This document shows positions 1 to 10,766 of a stretch of 37,212 nucleotides of DNA, in pieces. Within the stretch, counting starts at the first letter, position 1; the number at the start of each line of letters is the position of its first letter. Made by a program: the position numbers and the translations under genes. Origin of the DNA: JBBSNV01 sp964458605 (GTDB lineage: Bacteria; Pseudomonadota; Alphaproteobacteria; Reyranellales; JAQSWP01); the NCBI GenBank assembly GCA_964458605.1, contig CAYWLS010000033.1, positions 1 to 37,212 on the forward strand, in the 5' to 3' direction. Under the pieces are notes generated by a model. That model ran no database searches and was not told the DNA's origin. It saw nothing but the letters and a program-made list of their open reading frames with translations.

Positions 1-473
1 TCCGCATGAAGATCGGCGTGATGTTCGGCAATCCGGAGACCACCACCGGCGGCAATGCGCTGAAATTCTACGCTTCGGTGCGCCTCGACATCCGCCGCAT
101 CGGGGCGATCAAGGAGAAGGACGAGGTGGTCGGCAACCAGACCCGCGTCAAGGTGGTGAAGAACAAGGTGGCGCCGCCGTTCAAGGTGGTCGAGTTCGAC
201 ATCATGTACGGCGAGGGCGTGTCCAAGATGGGCGAACTGATCGACCTCGGCATCAAGGCCGGCATCGTCGAGAAATCGGGCTCCTGGTTCTCCTATGACG
301 GCCAGCGCATCGGCCAGGGCCGCGAGAATGCCAAGACCTTCCTGCGCACCAATCCCGAGACGGCCGAGGCCATCGAAAAGGCGCTGCGCGCCAATGCCGG
401 GCTGGTAGCCAATGCCCTGATGCAGGGCAGCCCGGAAGAGGACGACGACGAGGCAGAAGACGCCGCCGAGTGA
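1..473 (+). CDS. recA: RecA recombinase, C-terminal part (5' truncated by window edge)
   Basis: RecA forms ATP-dependent filaments on single-stranded DNA for homologous recombination and triggers LexA self-cleavage. Only the last ~156 codons are present; the reading frame begins at base 3 and the gene starts outside the window, so the ATG at base 6 is an internal Met. Visible family hallmarks are the MKIGVMFGNPETTTGG stretch of the core and the ALKFYASVRLDIRR strand, followed by the small C-terminal domain (IMYGEGVSKMGELIDLG, then SGSWFSYDGQRIGQGREN). The tail is strongly acidic (EEDDDEAEDAAE), as is usual for the autoinhibitory RecA C-terminus. A 7-bp GC hairpin follows the stop codon directly. 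Confidence 0.98.
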   Translation, partial: RMKIGVMFGNPETTTGGNALKFYASVRLDIRRIGAIKEKDEVVGNQTRVKVVKNKVAPPFKVVEFDIMYGEGVSKMGELIDLGIKAGIVEKSGSWFSYDGQRIGQGRENAKTFLRTNPETAEAIEKALRANAGLVANALMQGSPEEDDDEAEDAAE

Positions 474-840
474 TCGCGGGGCCTTGCGCCGAGGCCCCAT
501 AACGGTATTCGCTCTCCTCTCGAGCGGGCGGGCGGCGTCGGGCGACCGGCGCCGCCCGTTGATTTTTGGGGCCCGGCCCGGGCTTGGGCGCGACAGCGCC
601 GCAGCGCCGGCCTTGTGCCGCCGTCACCCGCCGCCGATATTCATCCTGGGCGGTCGCCGCTACCGCCAAGTGCCTGAAATTGCCCGCTCTGCCGCGCCTT
701 TTGCGGGCGGCGCGGCTGGACACGGGCTTTGGCGGCAAGGTACAAACATCCGTCCGGTCGGGGGACGAGGACACCGGCTTTTCTAGCATTGTGCGCGGGC
801 GCGCAGGCCATGGGCTTGCGCCGGCGCAGGTTTGGGGATC
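474..840. other. recA-alaS intergenic region, 367 bp
   Basis: Apart from the hairpin at 478-498, I see no gene here. The short open frames on both strands have the biased composition of GC-rich noncoding DNA and no recognisable protein. The region must hold the alaS promoter and leader. A pair of similar strings, GGACACGGGCTTT near 718 and GGACACCGGCTTT near 769, is present but I can assign no role. No convincing -35/-10 pair was found. Confidence 0.5.
478..498 (+). terminator. Hairpin just after recA, possible terminator without U-tract
   Basis: A perfect 7-bp stem (GGGGCCT at 478-484 with AGGCCCC at 492-498) encloses a 7-nt loop and begins 5 bases after the recA stop. No T-run follows, so it may be a Rho-dependent stop or a 3' end stabiliser rather than a classical intrinsic terminator. 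Confidence 0.45.
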
Positions 841-3506
<2,666 letters not shown>

Positions 3507-3507
<1 letters not shown>

Positions 3508-3863
3508 TGAAAGTGGCGTATCTGGCTCTGGCGATGACGGCGGTCCTGCTGGGGGCCTGCGAGGACCACGACTACGTGCGTCCCAACACGACGCAGGAGC
3601 AGTTCAAGAAGGATCTGGCGGCCTGCCAGCGCCAGGTCGACGTCGTCACCGCGCGCGACCGCAATATCGACAGCGACATCAATTCGACGCTGGGCGCGCA
3701 GTCGCGCAGCATGACCCAGGGCAACACCCAGCTGCGCCAGCAGATGGATTCGCGCCAGAGCGAGAATCGGTCGGATCGCCTGATGGAGAATTGCATGTCC
3801 GCGCGCGGCTATGCGCCGGCATCCAGAGCCAAGCAGCAAACGCCGCCGCCGACCAAGCAATAG
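3507..3863 (+). CDS. Small predicted lipoprotein
   Basis: 118-residue hypothetical protein. Residues 1-17 form a short lipoprotein signal ending in the lipobox LLGA-C18, so the mature protein should be diacylated at Cys18 and membrane anchored; Glu19-Asp20 after the Cys would favour inner-membrane retention by the Escherichia coli rule, which may not hold here. The mature part is hydrophilic and Gln/Arg-rich with two further cysteines, C40 and C96 (the latter in a CMSARGY motif), which could form a disulfide. The ATG overlaps the alaS stop (TGATG), indicating co-transcription with alaS, but no functional link to tRNA charging is evident. Function unknown; no family firmly recognised. Confidence 0.8.
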
Positions 3864-3933
3864 CCGGCATCTCCGAACCGTTCGGGCCTGTCCGGGCGGC
3901 GTGGTGGTACCGGCCATACGCCAGGAGATGGCC

Positions 3934-4662
3934 ATGCAGACCCGAATCGACGAGATCGCCGATCGCATCTATCGACTGTCGACCTTCGTGCCGCGCGGCG
4001 CCGGCGGCATCACCTTCAACCAGTTCCTGATCGATGCCGACCAGCCGCTGCTGTTCCATTGCGGCCAGCGCTTCCTGTTCGACGGCATGGCGGAAGCCAT
4101 GCGCAGGGTGCGCGATCCCGCATCGTTGCGCTGGATCGGCTTCAGTCATGGCGAGGCCGACGAGAGCGGCGCCATGAACGACTGGCTGGCGCTGGCGCCG
4201 CAGGCCACGGTGGCGCATAGCCGGCTGGGCTGCAACGTGGCGGTGTCGGACAGCGCCATCCGTCCGCCCCGGGTCGTCGCCGATGGCGAGACGATCGATC
4301 TGGGCGGCAAATCGGTGCGCTTCCTCGAGACGCCTCACGTGCCGCACAACTGGGAAGCCTGCCTGATGTTCGAAGAGACCACCGGCACGTTCTTCACCAG
4401 CGATCTGTTCACCGCGTTCGGCAAATGCGACGTCGAGAGCGACGGCGGCGATATCCTAGGGCCGGCCATCGCCACCGAAGACGTGGCGGGCTTCACGCCG
4501 GTGACGGCCAAGACCGGGCCGACCGTGCGCAAGCTGGGCGCGCTGAAGCCCCGGCATCTGGCATTGATGCATGGGCCGGCCTGGCACGGCGACGGGCAGA
4601 AGATGCTGGGCGATCTGGCCGGCTACTACGAGGGCCGGCTGCGCAAGGAGATGGCGAGCTGA
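3934..4662 (+). CDS. Metallo-beta-lactamase-fold protein, flavodiiron/ODP-like diiron domain
   Basis: 242-residue stand-alone MBL-fold protein resembling the oxygen-binding diiron domain of flavodiiron proteins. The metal motif is H72-x-E74-x-D76 (SHGEADESGAMNDW), as in flavodiiron proteins, and not the HxHxDH of hydrolytic MBL enzymes. Further likely ligands are H135 or H138 (TPHVPHNW), D157 (FFTSDLF) and H213 (LMHGPAW). It lacks the flavodoxin domain of true FprA proteins, so an O2, NO or peroxide sensing or reducing role would need a separate electron donor; this is inference. Start: the ATG at 3934 sits 6 bases after AGGAG (3923-3927); the in-frame ATG at 3928 is too close to that site. 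Confidence 0.8.
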   Translation: MQTRIDEIADRIYRLSTFVPRGAGGITFNQFLIDADQPLLFHCGQRFLFDGMAEAMRRVRDPASLRWIGFSHGEADESGAMNDWLALAPQATVAHSRLGCNVAVSDSAIRPPRVVADGETIDLGGKSVRFLETPHVPHNWEACLMFEETTGTFFTSDLFTAFGKCDVESDGGDILGPAIATEDVAGFTPVTAKTGPTVRKLGALKPRHLALMHGPAWHGDGQKMLGDLAGYYEGRLRKEMAS

Positions 4663-4671
4663 ACGGATAAG

Positions 4672-4711
4672 AAAAGGGCGGCCCCAATGGATTTGGCGGC
4701 CGCCCCTTTTT
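4672..4711. terminator. Bidirectional intrinsic terminator
   Basis: An 8-bp perfect stem (GGGCGGCC at 4676-4683 with GGCCGCCC at 4698-4705) is flanked by AAAA on the left and TTTTT on the right. It lies between the convergent MBL-fold gene (+) and icd (-), so it can serve both strands. Confidence 0.88.
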
Positions 4712-4732
4712 CGTTTGTCGCGATGGCGCCGG

Positions 4733-5947
4733 TCAGGCGGCCATCTTCTTCTTCAGGTTCTGGTCGAGCTTGTCGAGGAACTGCTCGGTGGTCAGGAATT
4801 TCTGGGTCGGGCTGATCAGCACCGCCAGGTCCTTGGTCATGTCGCCCGCTTCCACGGTCTCGACGCACACCTTCTCCAGGTTCTCGGCGAACTTGGTCAC
4901 GTCGGGCGTGCCGTCGAACTTGCCGCGATAGGCCAGGCCCTGGGTCCAGGCGAAGATCGAGGCGATCGGGTTGGTCGAGGTCGGCCGGCCCTTCTGGTGC
5001 TCGCGATAGTGGCGGGTCACCGTGCCGTGCGCGGCTTCGGCCTCGACGGTCTTGCCGTCCGGCGTCAGCAGCACCGAGGTCATCAGGCCCAGCGAGCCGA
5101 AGCCCTGCGCCACGGTGTCGGACTGCACGTCGCCGTCGTAGTTCTTGCAGGCCCAGACGAAAGCGCCTTCCCATTTCAGCGCCGAAGCCACCATGTCGTC
5201 GATCAGGCGGTGTTCGTAGACGACGCCCGCTTCCTTGAATTTGGCGGCGAATTCCTTGTCGAACACGTCCTGGAACAGGTCCTTGAAGCGGCCGTCATAG
5301 GCCTTGAGAATGGTGTTCTTGGTCGACAGGTAGACCGGCCACTTGCGCTGCAGGCCATAGTTGAAGCAGGCGCGGGCGAAGCCGATGATCGATTCGTCCA
5401 GGTTGTACATCGCCATGGCGACGCCGCCGCCCGGGAAGTCGAACACGTTCTTCTCGATCACCTTGCCGTCTTCGCCGACGAACTTGATGCTGAGCTTGCC
5501 CTTGCCCGGCACCACGAAGTCGGTGGCGCGATACTGGTCGCCGAAGGCGTGACGGCCGATCACGATCGGCTTGGTCCAGCCCGGCACCAGCCGCGGCACG
5601 TTCCTGCAGATGATCGGCTCGCGGAACACGGTGCCGCCCAGGATGTTGCGGATCGTGCCGTTGGGCGACTTCCACATCTCCTTGAGCTTGAACTCCTCGA
5701 CGCGCGCCTCGTCCGGCGTGATGGTGGCGCATTTGACGCCGACGCCGTACTGCTTGATGGCATTGGCGGCATCGACCGTCACCTGGTCGTTCGTCTTGTC
5801 GCGATATTCGACGCCGAGATCGTAGTATTTAAGGTCGATGTCGAGATACGGCAGGATCAGCTTGTCCTTGATGAACTGCCAAATGATGCGGGTCATCTCA
5901 TCGCCGTCGAGCTCGACGACCGGGTTCTTCACCTTGATCTTGGCCAT
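4733..5947 (-). CDS. icd: Isocitrate dehydrogenase (NADP+)
   Basis: Oxidatively decarboxylates isocitrate to 2-oxoglutarate in the TCA cycle. It has 404 residues and is of the homodimeric eukaryote-like subfamily common in alphaproteobacteria. Visible signatures are ELDGDEMTRIIW near the N-terminus, YDGDVQSDTVAQGFGSLG (metal-binding Asp residues) and the cofactor loop EAAHGTVTRHYREHQKG. The start is the ATG at 5947 giving MAKIKVKNPVVELDGDEM, the family's normal N-terminus; the open frame extends upstream to 6109 but that extension is Arg/Ala-rich and unlike any IDH. It is transcribed toward the alaS cluster and ends at the shared terminator. Confidence 0.97.
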   Translation of the reverse strand: MAKIKVKNPVVELDGDEMTRIIWQFIKDKLILPYLDIDLKYYDLGVEYRDKTNDQVTVDAANAIKQYGVGVKCATITPDEARVEEFKLKEMWKSPNGTIRNILGGTVFREPIICRNVPRLVPGWTKPIVIGRHAFGDQYRATDFVVPGKGKLSIKFVGEDGKVIEKNVFDFPGGGVAMAMYNLDESIIGFARACFNYGLQRKWPVYLSTKNTILKAYDGRFKDLFQDVFDKEFAAKFKEAGVVYEHRLIDDMVASALKWEGAFVWACKNYDGDVQSDTVAQGFGSLGLMTSVLLTPDGKTVEAEAAHGTVTRHYREHQKGRPTSTNPIASIFAWTQGLAYRGKFDGTPDVTKFAENLEKVCVETVEAGDMTKDLAVLISPTQKFLTTEQFLDKLDQNLKKKMAA

Positions 5948-6136
5948 AGCCGGAATATCCCTCGTGACTGATTGGGACGCGTGACGGATTGGGACTGGCG
6001 CGCCGCGCCGCATACGGGCCGCGCGGGGTCGGAAGCGGCGCCGTTTTAGCCCATGCGCTGCAGCGCGGCAAGCCGGTGTGCCGTCGCGTCTGGGCTCGCC
6101 TAGCTGCATGGCGCGCTGGCGCGCCGGGCGAGAAAG

Positions 6137-6721
6137 TCAGGTGCGGCCGGGCTGCTTGGCCAGGGTGGGCGCCGGCTCGGCGGCCAGTGCGGGCAGCACG
6201 TCGTCGACCGTCGGCACGACCCGGTAAAGGCCGGGCAGTTGCTGGGCGGCGAAGCCCTCGGCGATGATGCGGTCGATCAGCGCCAGCAGCGGCTGCCAGT
6301 AGCCGCCGTCGTCGACCAGCACGATCGGCCGGTCGTGCAGCCGCAGCAGCTTCCAGGTCAGGATCTCGAACATCTCGTCGAGCGTGCCGGCGCCGCCGGG
6401 CAACACCACGAAGGCGTCGGCCAGTTCGAACATGCGCTGCTTGCGCTCGTGCATCGAGGGCACGACTTCCAGCACCGGAATGCGCTTGTTGGCGACTTCC
6501 TGCTGCACCAGGTTCTCGGTGATGACGCCGATCGCGTCGCCCTTGTGGTCGGCCACGCCGTAGGACACGGCGCCCATCAGGCCGACGCTGCCGCCGCCGA
6601 ACACCAGCCGGACGCGATTCTGCGCCAGGATCGTGCCAAAGCGATACGCCGCCTGGGCGTAGCGCGGGTCGGCGCCATTGCGCGAGCCGCAATAGACCGC
6701 CACCGCTTTCACCGAAGTCAT
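6137..6721 (-). CDS. LOG-family protein (TIGR00730; nucleoside 5'-monophosphate phosphoribohydrolase)
   Basis: 194-residue Rossmann-fold protein of the lonely-guy (LOG) family, whose members split cytokinin riboside 5'-monophosphates or other nucleoside monophosphates into base and ribose phosphate. Family motifs are complete: VYCGS near the N-terminus, GGGSVGLMGAV (42-52), SMHERKQRM (89-97, with the catalytic Arg93) and PGGAGTLDE (108-116, with Glu116). In bacteria without plant contact these enzymes are often generic nucleotide hydrolases, so cytokinin production should not be assumed. It is divergent from the LysM gene across a 190-bp spacer that contains an 8-bp-stem hairpin. Confidence 0.92.
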   Translation of the reverse strand: MTSVKAVAVYCGSRNGADPRYAQAAYRFGTILAQNRVRLVFGGGSVGLMGAVSYGVADHKGDAIGVITENLVQQEVANKRIPVLEVVPSMHERKQRMFELADAFVVLPGGAGTLDEMFEILTWKLLRLHDRPIVLVDDGGYWQPLLALIDRIIAEGFAAQQLPGLYRVVPTVDDVLPALAAEPAPTLAKQPGRT

Positions 6722-6787
6722 GGAATTGCCTCAAACCATTGCATTTTTTGCGCCGCGATCCGATCTGAAGGGGCGCCGGATAGCATT

Positions 6788-6807
6788 GTTTTGCCCGGTG
6801 GCAAAAC
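6788..6807. promoter_or_regulatory. Perfect inverted repeat in the LOG / LysM divergent spacer
   Basis: GTTTTGCC (6788-6795) and GGCAAAAC (6800-6807) form an exact 8-bp inverted repeat around CGGT. It sits about 67 bp from the LOG start and 105 bp from the LysM start, fitting an operator or a small leader hairpin; no T-run follows. Confidence 0.4.
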
Positions 6808-6911
6808 GGTATTCGGACTTTACGTCGCCTTTTGCGGCAAGAGCGCGGCGTTGCCATTGTCCGCCGCGGGACGTAAGTTAATCCCACGATGGCCAAGGCG
6901 CTGACAAGACC

Positions 6912-7901
6912 ATGAAATTGCCGGCGATTTTATCGATCACGGGCGGCGTCGCTGTGATCGCGGCGGTCGCGGTGTGGTTTGTTTTGGCCGGACCGGTCCA
7001 ACCGCCGCCCGCACCGCCCGCTGCGCCGCCGCCGGCAGTCGCCAGCGCGCCGGTGCCCGGGCTGACGCCGCCGCCGCCCACCAAGACGCCCAGCAAGCCG
7101 AGCTTCGACGTGGTGCGCGTCAATCCCGACGGCCGCGCCGTGATCGCCGGCCGCTCCGCGCCGGGTTCTCAGGTCACGGTGCTGGACGGCGACAAGCCGA
7201 TCGGCAGCGTCGATGCCGACCAGCGCGGCGAATGGGTGCTGCTGCCCGACAAGCCGCTCGATTCGGGAACGCGCGAGCTCAGCCTGCAATCGGTCGAGCC
7301 GGGACAGCAGCCCAGGACCGGCGACCAGCCGGTCGTGCTCAACGTGCCGCAGCCGAAAGACGGCGGTCCCAGCGGCACGCTGGCGGTCGTCATGCCCAAG
7401 GATGGCGCCGGTTCGGTGGTGCTGCAGACGCCGCAGAATTCGGCCGGGCTGGCCCGGGCCGGCGACTTGGTGCTGGGCTCGGTCGACTACGACGAACGGG
7501 GCGAATTGCGCATCAATGGCAAGGCGCCGGCCGGCACGACCGTGCAGGCCTATCTCAACAACAAGCTGGCCGGACGCACCCAGGCCGGGGCCGACGGCAC
7601 CTGGCATATCCTGCCGACCGATCCGGTGCCGCCGGGCAGCTACTCGCTGCGGCTGGATCGCGTGCAGCAGGACGGCAAGGTGCTGTCGCGGCTGGAAGTG
7701 CCGTTCGTGCGCACGGAGCGCGGCGAACTGCTCACCCAGGTGGTGTCGGTGGTGCCGGGCAATTCGCTGTGGCGGATCGCCCAGCGCATCTACGGCGAGG
7801 GATTGCGCTACACCGTGATCTACGAAGCCAATCGCACCCAGATCAAGGATCCCGACCTGATCTATCCCGGTCAGGTCTTCGTGCTGCCCAAGATCAACTG
7901 A
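6912..7901 (+). CDS. Membrane-anchored Ig-like / LysM domain protein
   Basis: 329 residues. An N-terminal hydrophobic segment (about 4-27) anchors the protein, followed by a Pro/Ala-rich linker (28-63). Two bacterial Ig-like repeats follow: the first around VNPDGRAVIAGRSAPGSQVTV with the DQRGEWVLLP edge, the second around LRINGKAPAGTTVQAY with the ADGTWHILP edge. The C-terminus is a LysM domain (VVPGNSLWRIAQRIYGEG ... IYPGQVFVLP) that binds the N-acetylglucosamine backbone of peptidoglycan. The architecture suggests an inner-membrane or periplasmic cell-wall protein; the substrate or partner is unknown. It precedes psd and pssA by only 54 bp on the same strand and may be co-transcribed with them. 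Confidence 0.88.
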   Translation: MKLPAILSITGGVAVIAAVAVWFVLAGPVQPPPAPPAAPPPAVASAPVPGLTPPPPTKTPSKPSFDVVRVNPDGRAVIAGRSAPGSQVTVLDGDKPIGSVDADQRGEWVLLPDKPLDSGTRELSLQSVEPGQQPRTGDQPVVLNVPQPKDGGPSGTLAVVMPKDGAGSVVLQTPQNSAGLARAGDLVLGSVDYDERGELRINGKAPAGTTVQAYLNNKLAGRTQAGADGTWHILPTDPVPPGSYSLRLDRVQQDGKVLSRLEVPFVRTERGELLTQVVSVVPGNSLWRIAQRIYGEGLRYTVIYEANRTQIKDPDLIYPGQVFVLPKIN

Positions 7902-7955
7902 TTTCGGCGGGCGCGCCGCGCGCCGCCAACCGCTTCCATCAACATTCAAGGCGAC

Positions 7956-8642
7956 ATGCTGGCAAATTTTCTCGTTCCCCTGCATCGCGACGGCTGGAAG
8001 TTCATCGCGCTGTTCGCCCTGATCACCATTCTGCTGGCCCAGCTGTGGGGCGGCTTCTGGATCGTCGGCGGCGTCGCCACCTTGTGGTGCATCTTCTTCT
8101 TCCGCGATCCGCCGCGGGTGGTGCCGCTGCGCAGCGGCCTGGTGGTCAGCCCGGCCGACGGGCTGGTGCAATATGTCGGGCCCGGCGTGCCGCCGCCCGA
8201 ACTCGACCTGCCGGCGCAGGAGACGATGCGGGTCAGCGTGTTCCTGTCGATCTTCGACGTGCACGTCAATCGCGTACCGGCCGACGGCACCATCGATGTG
8301 GTGGCATACCACCCCGGCCGCTTCCTCAGCGCCGCCGACGACAAGGCCAGCGACGAGAACGAACGCCAGGCCATCGCCATGACCCTGCCCGACGGACGCC
8401 GGCTGGCTTTCGTGCAGATCGCCGGCCTCGTGGCGCGCCGCATCGTCTGTTACCTGAAGCCCGAACAGCCGGTGCTGGCGGGAGAACGCTTCGGGCTGAT
8501 CCGGTTCGGCAGTCGCGCGGATGTTTATCTGCCGCCGGGCGTTATGCCCCTGGTGGCGGTCGGCCAGCGCCTGGTGGCGGGCGAGAGCGTGATTGCCGAT
8601 CTGACGAGCCCGGAAGGCTTGCGGCCGGGCGTGGAGCGTTGA
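7956..8642 (+). CDS. psd: Phosphatidylserine decarboxylase (short, alphaproteobacterial form)
   Basis: Pyruvoyl-dependent enzyme converting phosphatidylserine to phosphatidylethanolamine at the inner membrane. It has 228 residues, the length of the short archaetidylserine-decarboxylase-like class common in alphaproteobacteria. N-terminal membrane segments span roughly residues 16-50 and end in FFRDPPR. Likely catalytic residues are D68 (SPADG) and H103 (FDVHVNR). Self-cleavage is expected at G185-S186 (RFGSRADVY), turning Ser186 into the pyruvoyl group of the small alpha subunit. The stop codon is 2 bases before the pssA ATG, the classical psd-pssA pair. Confidence 0.96.
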   Translation: MLANFLVPLHRDGWKFIALFALITILLAQLWGGFWIVGGVATLWCIFFFRDPPRVVPLRSGLVVSPADGLVQYVGPGVPPPELDLPAQETMRVSVFLSIFDVHVNRVPADGTIDVVAYHPGRFLSAADDKASDENERQAIAMTLPDGRRLAFVQIAGLVARRIVCYLKPEQPVLAGERFGLIRFGSRADVYLPPGVMPLVAVGQRLVAGESVIADLTSPEGLRPGVER

Positions 8643-8644
8643 CG

Positions 8645-9517
8645 ATGCGCAATCCCCTGGGTGTCCATCCGCCGCGCCAGCGGCGCATCGGCCGCATGTC
8701 GTTCAATCGGCTGCTGCCCAATATCGTGACCCTGCTGGCGCTGTGCGCCGGTTTGACCGCCATGCGCTATGGCGCGCAGGACCGTTTCCAGCCGGCGGTG
8801 GGCGCGCTGATCATCGCCGGCATTCTCGACGGCCTGGACGGGCGGCTGGCCCGCCGGCTGGGTGCCACCAGCCGTTTCGGCGCCGAGCTCGACTCGCTGG
8901 CGGACTTCCTGAGTTTCGGCGTGGCGCCGGCCTTCCTGCTCTACAACTGGACCATGAAGGACGCCGGCCCGTTCGGCTGGGCGCTGGTGCTGCTGTTCCC
9001 AGTATGCTGCGCGCTGCGCCTGGCGCGTTTCAACACGGCGCTCGATGCCGATGCCGCGCCGCCGCCCTGGATGGCCGGGTTCTTCACCGGCGTCCCGGCG
9101 CCGGCCGGCGCCGGCCTGGTGCTGCTGCCGCTGATGATCAGCTTCGAGATCTCGGCGGGCTTCTTCAGCCACCCGGTGGTGGTCGGCGGATTTCTGGCGG
9201 TCGTCAGCGCGCTGATGGTCAGCCGTCTGCCGACCTATTCGTTCAAGCGCGGCCGGATCGAGGCGCGCTACGTGCTGCCGGTGATGATCCTGATCGCTGC
9301 GGTGGCGGCGCTGCTGGCCACTTCGCCCTGGACCACCTTGCCCTTCCTGGGCGCAGTCTATCTCTGCACCTTCCCGTTCAGCGTCCGCGCCGCCTATGCC
9401 GCGCGTCGCGCCGCCGCCAACTGCGACGAGCCGGTCGGGGCGCTCGATGCGCTGGCCGAGGCGGCCGTCGAGACCGACGACGCCAGCGAGTCACCAGACG
9501 AACGAGCCCGTCGCTGA
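8645..9517 (+). CDS. pssA: CDP-diacylglycerol-serine O-phosphatidyltransferase
   Basis: Makes phosphatidylserine from CDP-diacylglycerol and serine, the substrate of the adjacent psd product. It has 290 residues and is polytopic. The CDP-alcohol phosphotransferase signature is intact: D62-x2-D65-G66-x2-A69-R70-x8-G79-x3-D83-x3-D87, giving the four metal-binding Asp. A hydrophilic tail (about 255-290, rich in Ala/Asp/Glu) extends past the last membrane helix. The ATG at 8645, 2 bases after the psd stop, gives MRNPLGVHPPRQRR; a start at Met18 is possible but the basic N-terminus is typical of alphaproteobacterial PssA. Confidence 0.95.
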   Translation: MRNPLGVHPPRQRRIGRMSFNRLLPNIVTLLALCAGLTAMRYGAQDRFQPAVGALIIAGILDGLDGRLARRLGATSRFGAELDSLADFLSFGVAPAFLLYNWTMKDAGPFGWALVLLFPVCCALRLARFNTALDADAAPPPWMAGFFTGVPAPAGAGLVLLPLMISFEISAGFFSHPVVVGGFLAVVSALMVSRLPTYSFKRGRIEARYVLPVMILIAAVAALLATSPWTTLPFLGAVYLCTFPFSVRAAYAARRAAANCDEPVGALDALAEAAVETDDASESPDERARR

Positions 9518-9526
9518 CATCGCCGC

Positions 9527-10132
9527 ATGTTCGATCGCTTCCTGCGGCCGCTGATCGATCGGCCTCTGGCACTGGCCGGGCGCGGCCTCGCGGCGATCGG
9601 CCTGCCGGCCAATGCCGTGACCCTGGGCGGCCTGGCGCTCGGCCTGCTGGCGGTGCCGGCGCTGGCGGCGCAGCGTTACGAGCTGGCGCTGGTTGCGGTG
9701 CTGCTCAACAGGCTGTGTGACGGGCTGGACGGTGCGGTGGCGCGCCGCAACGGCCTGAGCGACTTCGGCGGCTATCTCGATATCGTCGCCGATATGATCT
9801 TCTACGGCGCCGTCGTGTTCGGCTTCGTTCTGGCCGATCCCGCCAATGGTGCGCCGGCTGGCCTGCTGCTGGTCAGCTTCATGGGCACCAGCGCCTCGTT
9901 CCTTGCCTTCGGCATCCTGGCCGCCAAGCGTGGCCTGCACACCGAAGCGCTGGGCAAGAAGTCCTTCTTCTACAGCACAGGACTGATCGAAGGCAGCGAG
10001 ACGGCGGCATTCCTGGCGCTGGTCTGCCTGCTGCCGCAGCATTTCGCGATGCTGGCCCTGGTCTTCGCCGCGCTATGCGGCCTGACCGTGGTGCAACGCA
10101 TCGTCGTCGCCTGGCGCAGTTTCAGGCAATAG
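9527..10132 (+). CDS. CDP-alcohol phosphatidyltransferase family protein
   Basis: 201-residue polytopic membrane enzyme of the same superfamily as pssA, 9 bases downstream of it. The active-site motif reads D65-x2-D68-G69-x2-A72-R73-x7-G81-x3-D85-x3-D89: the four Asp are present, but the spacer before the Gly is 7 residues instead of the canonical 8. The alcohol acceptor cannot be told from sequence; glycerol phosphate, inositol phosphate or another headgroup are all possible. Its position after psd and pssA suggests a role in phospholipid headgroup synthesis. It is convergent with the PadR gene (16-bp gap). Confidence 0.88.
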   Translation: MFDRFLRPLIDRPLALAGRGLAAIGLPANAVTLGGLALGLLAVPALAAQRYELALVAVLLNRLCDGLDGAVARRNGLSDFGGYLDIVADMIFYGAVVFGFVLADPANGAPAGLLLVSFMGTSASFLAFGILAAKRGLHTEALGKKSFFYSTGLIEGSETAAFLALVCLLPQHFAMLALVFAALCGLTVVQRIVVAWRSFRQ

Positions 10133-10148
10133 CGTCGGAGCGGACGGC

Positions 10149-10688
10149 TTAGCTGGCGCGCCGTTCGGCCAGCAGCGCCGCCTGCAGCAATTCGTGGCGG
10201 TGTTCCTCGAGATACTCGATCGAGGCGCGATACATCGCCTCGCCATAGCCGCACACGAAGCGCTCGCCCGGACTGGGCGCGCCGGCCAGCGTGTCGCGGC
10301 ACTGCGCCAGCTTCTCGCGCAGATCGGCGATACGCGCCACCACCAGCGTGTCGATGTCGCGCGCCGGCAGCAGATGGGCGAACAGGGTGATCATCATGAA
10401 GTCGGAGCGGAACTTGTCGGGCGCGGGCTGGGCGCGCAGCGCGTTGAGCAGCGCCAACCGGCCGATCGGCGTGATGCGATAGACCTTCTTGTCGGGACGC
10501 TTGTCCTGCTCCAGCTCGCGCACCGTGACGAGCTTCTCCGCCGCCAGGCTGGAGAGCGCCGGATAGATAGAACCGTAGCCCGCATCGTAGAAGACGCCGA
10601 ACACGCCCTCGGCAAGTTCCTTGCGGATCTCGTAGCCGCTGGCATCGCCGCGCGACAGGATCGCCAGACACAACGTTTTCACGTCCAT
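10149..10688 (-). CDS. PadR-family transcriptional regulator
   Basis: 179 residues. The N-terminal winged helix is typical (LCLAILSRGDASGYEIRKEL ... GSIYPALSSLAAEKLVTVR ... KKVYRITPIGRLAL, about 5-85), followed by a longer alpha-helical dimerisation half (about 100-175), i.e. the PadR-s1 plus Vir_act_alpha_C arrangement. PadR proteins usually repress stress, phenolic or efflux genes in response to small ligands. No obvious target is adjacent: the neighbour on one side is a convergent phospholipid gene, on the other a degraded small ORF. The AT-rich promoter just upstream, with repeated motifs, makes autoregulation likely. Confidence 0.92.
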   Translation of the reverse strand: MDVKTLCLAILSRGDASGYEIRKELAEGVFGVFYDAGYGSIYPALSSLAAEKLVTVRELEQDKRPDKKVYRITPIGRLALLNALRAQPAPDKFRSDFMMITLFAHLLPARDIDTLVVARIADLREKLAQCRDTLAGAPSPGERFVCGYGEAMYRASIEYLEEHRHELLQAALLAERRAS

Positions 10689-10714
10689 GGCCTGCCTCCG
10701 CTTTCCATTTGAAA

Positions 10715-10766
10715 ATATTGAGCTTCTTTATATATTATAGCTAGTTATATCACTTCAATATATTAT
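10715..10766 (-). promoter_or_regulatory. AT-rich padR promoter/operator region
   Basis: A strikingly AT-rich block in GC-rich surroundings. On the minus strand 10734-10739 reads TATAAT, a consensus -10 about 46 bp before the PadR start codon. ATATTGA (10715-10721) and TCAATAT (10755-10761) are inverted copies bracketing it, and ATATATTAT is repeated directly at 10730-10738 and 10758-10766. A good -35 at the right spacing was not found. A site for PadR autoregulation is a reasonable inference. Confidence 0.5.
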
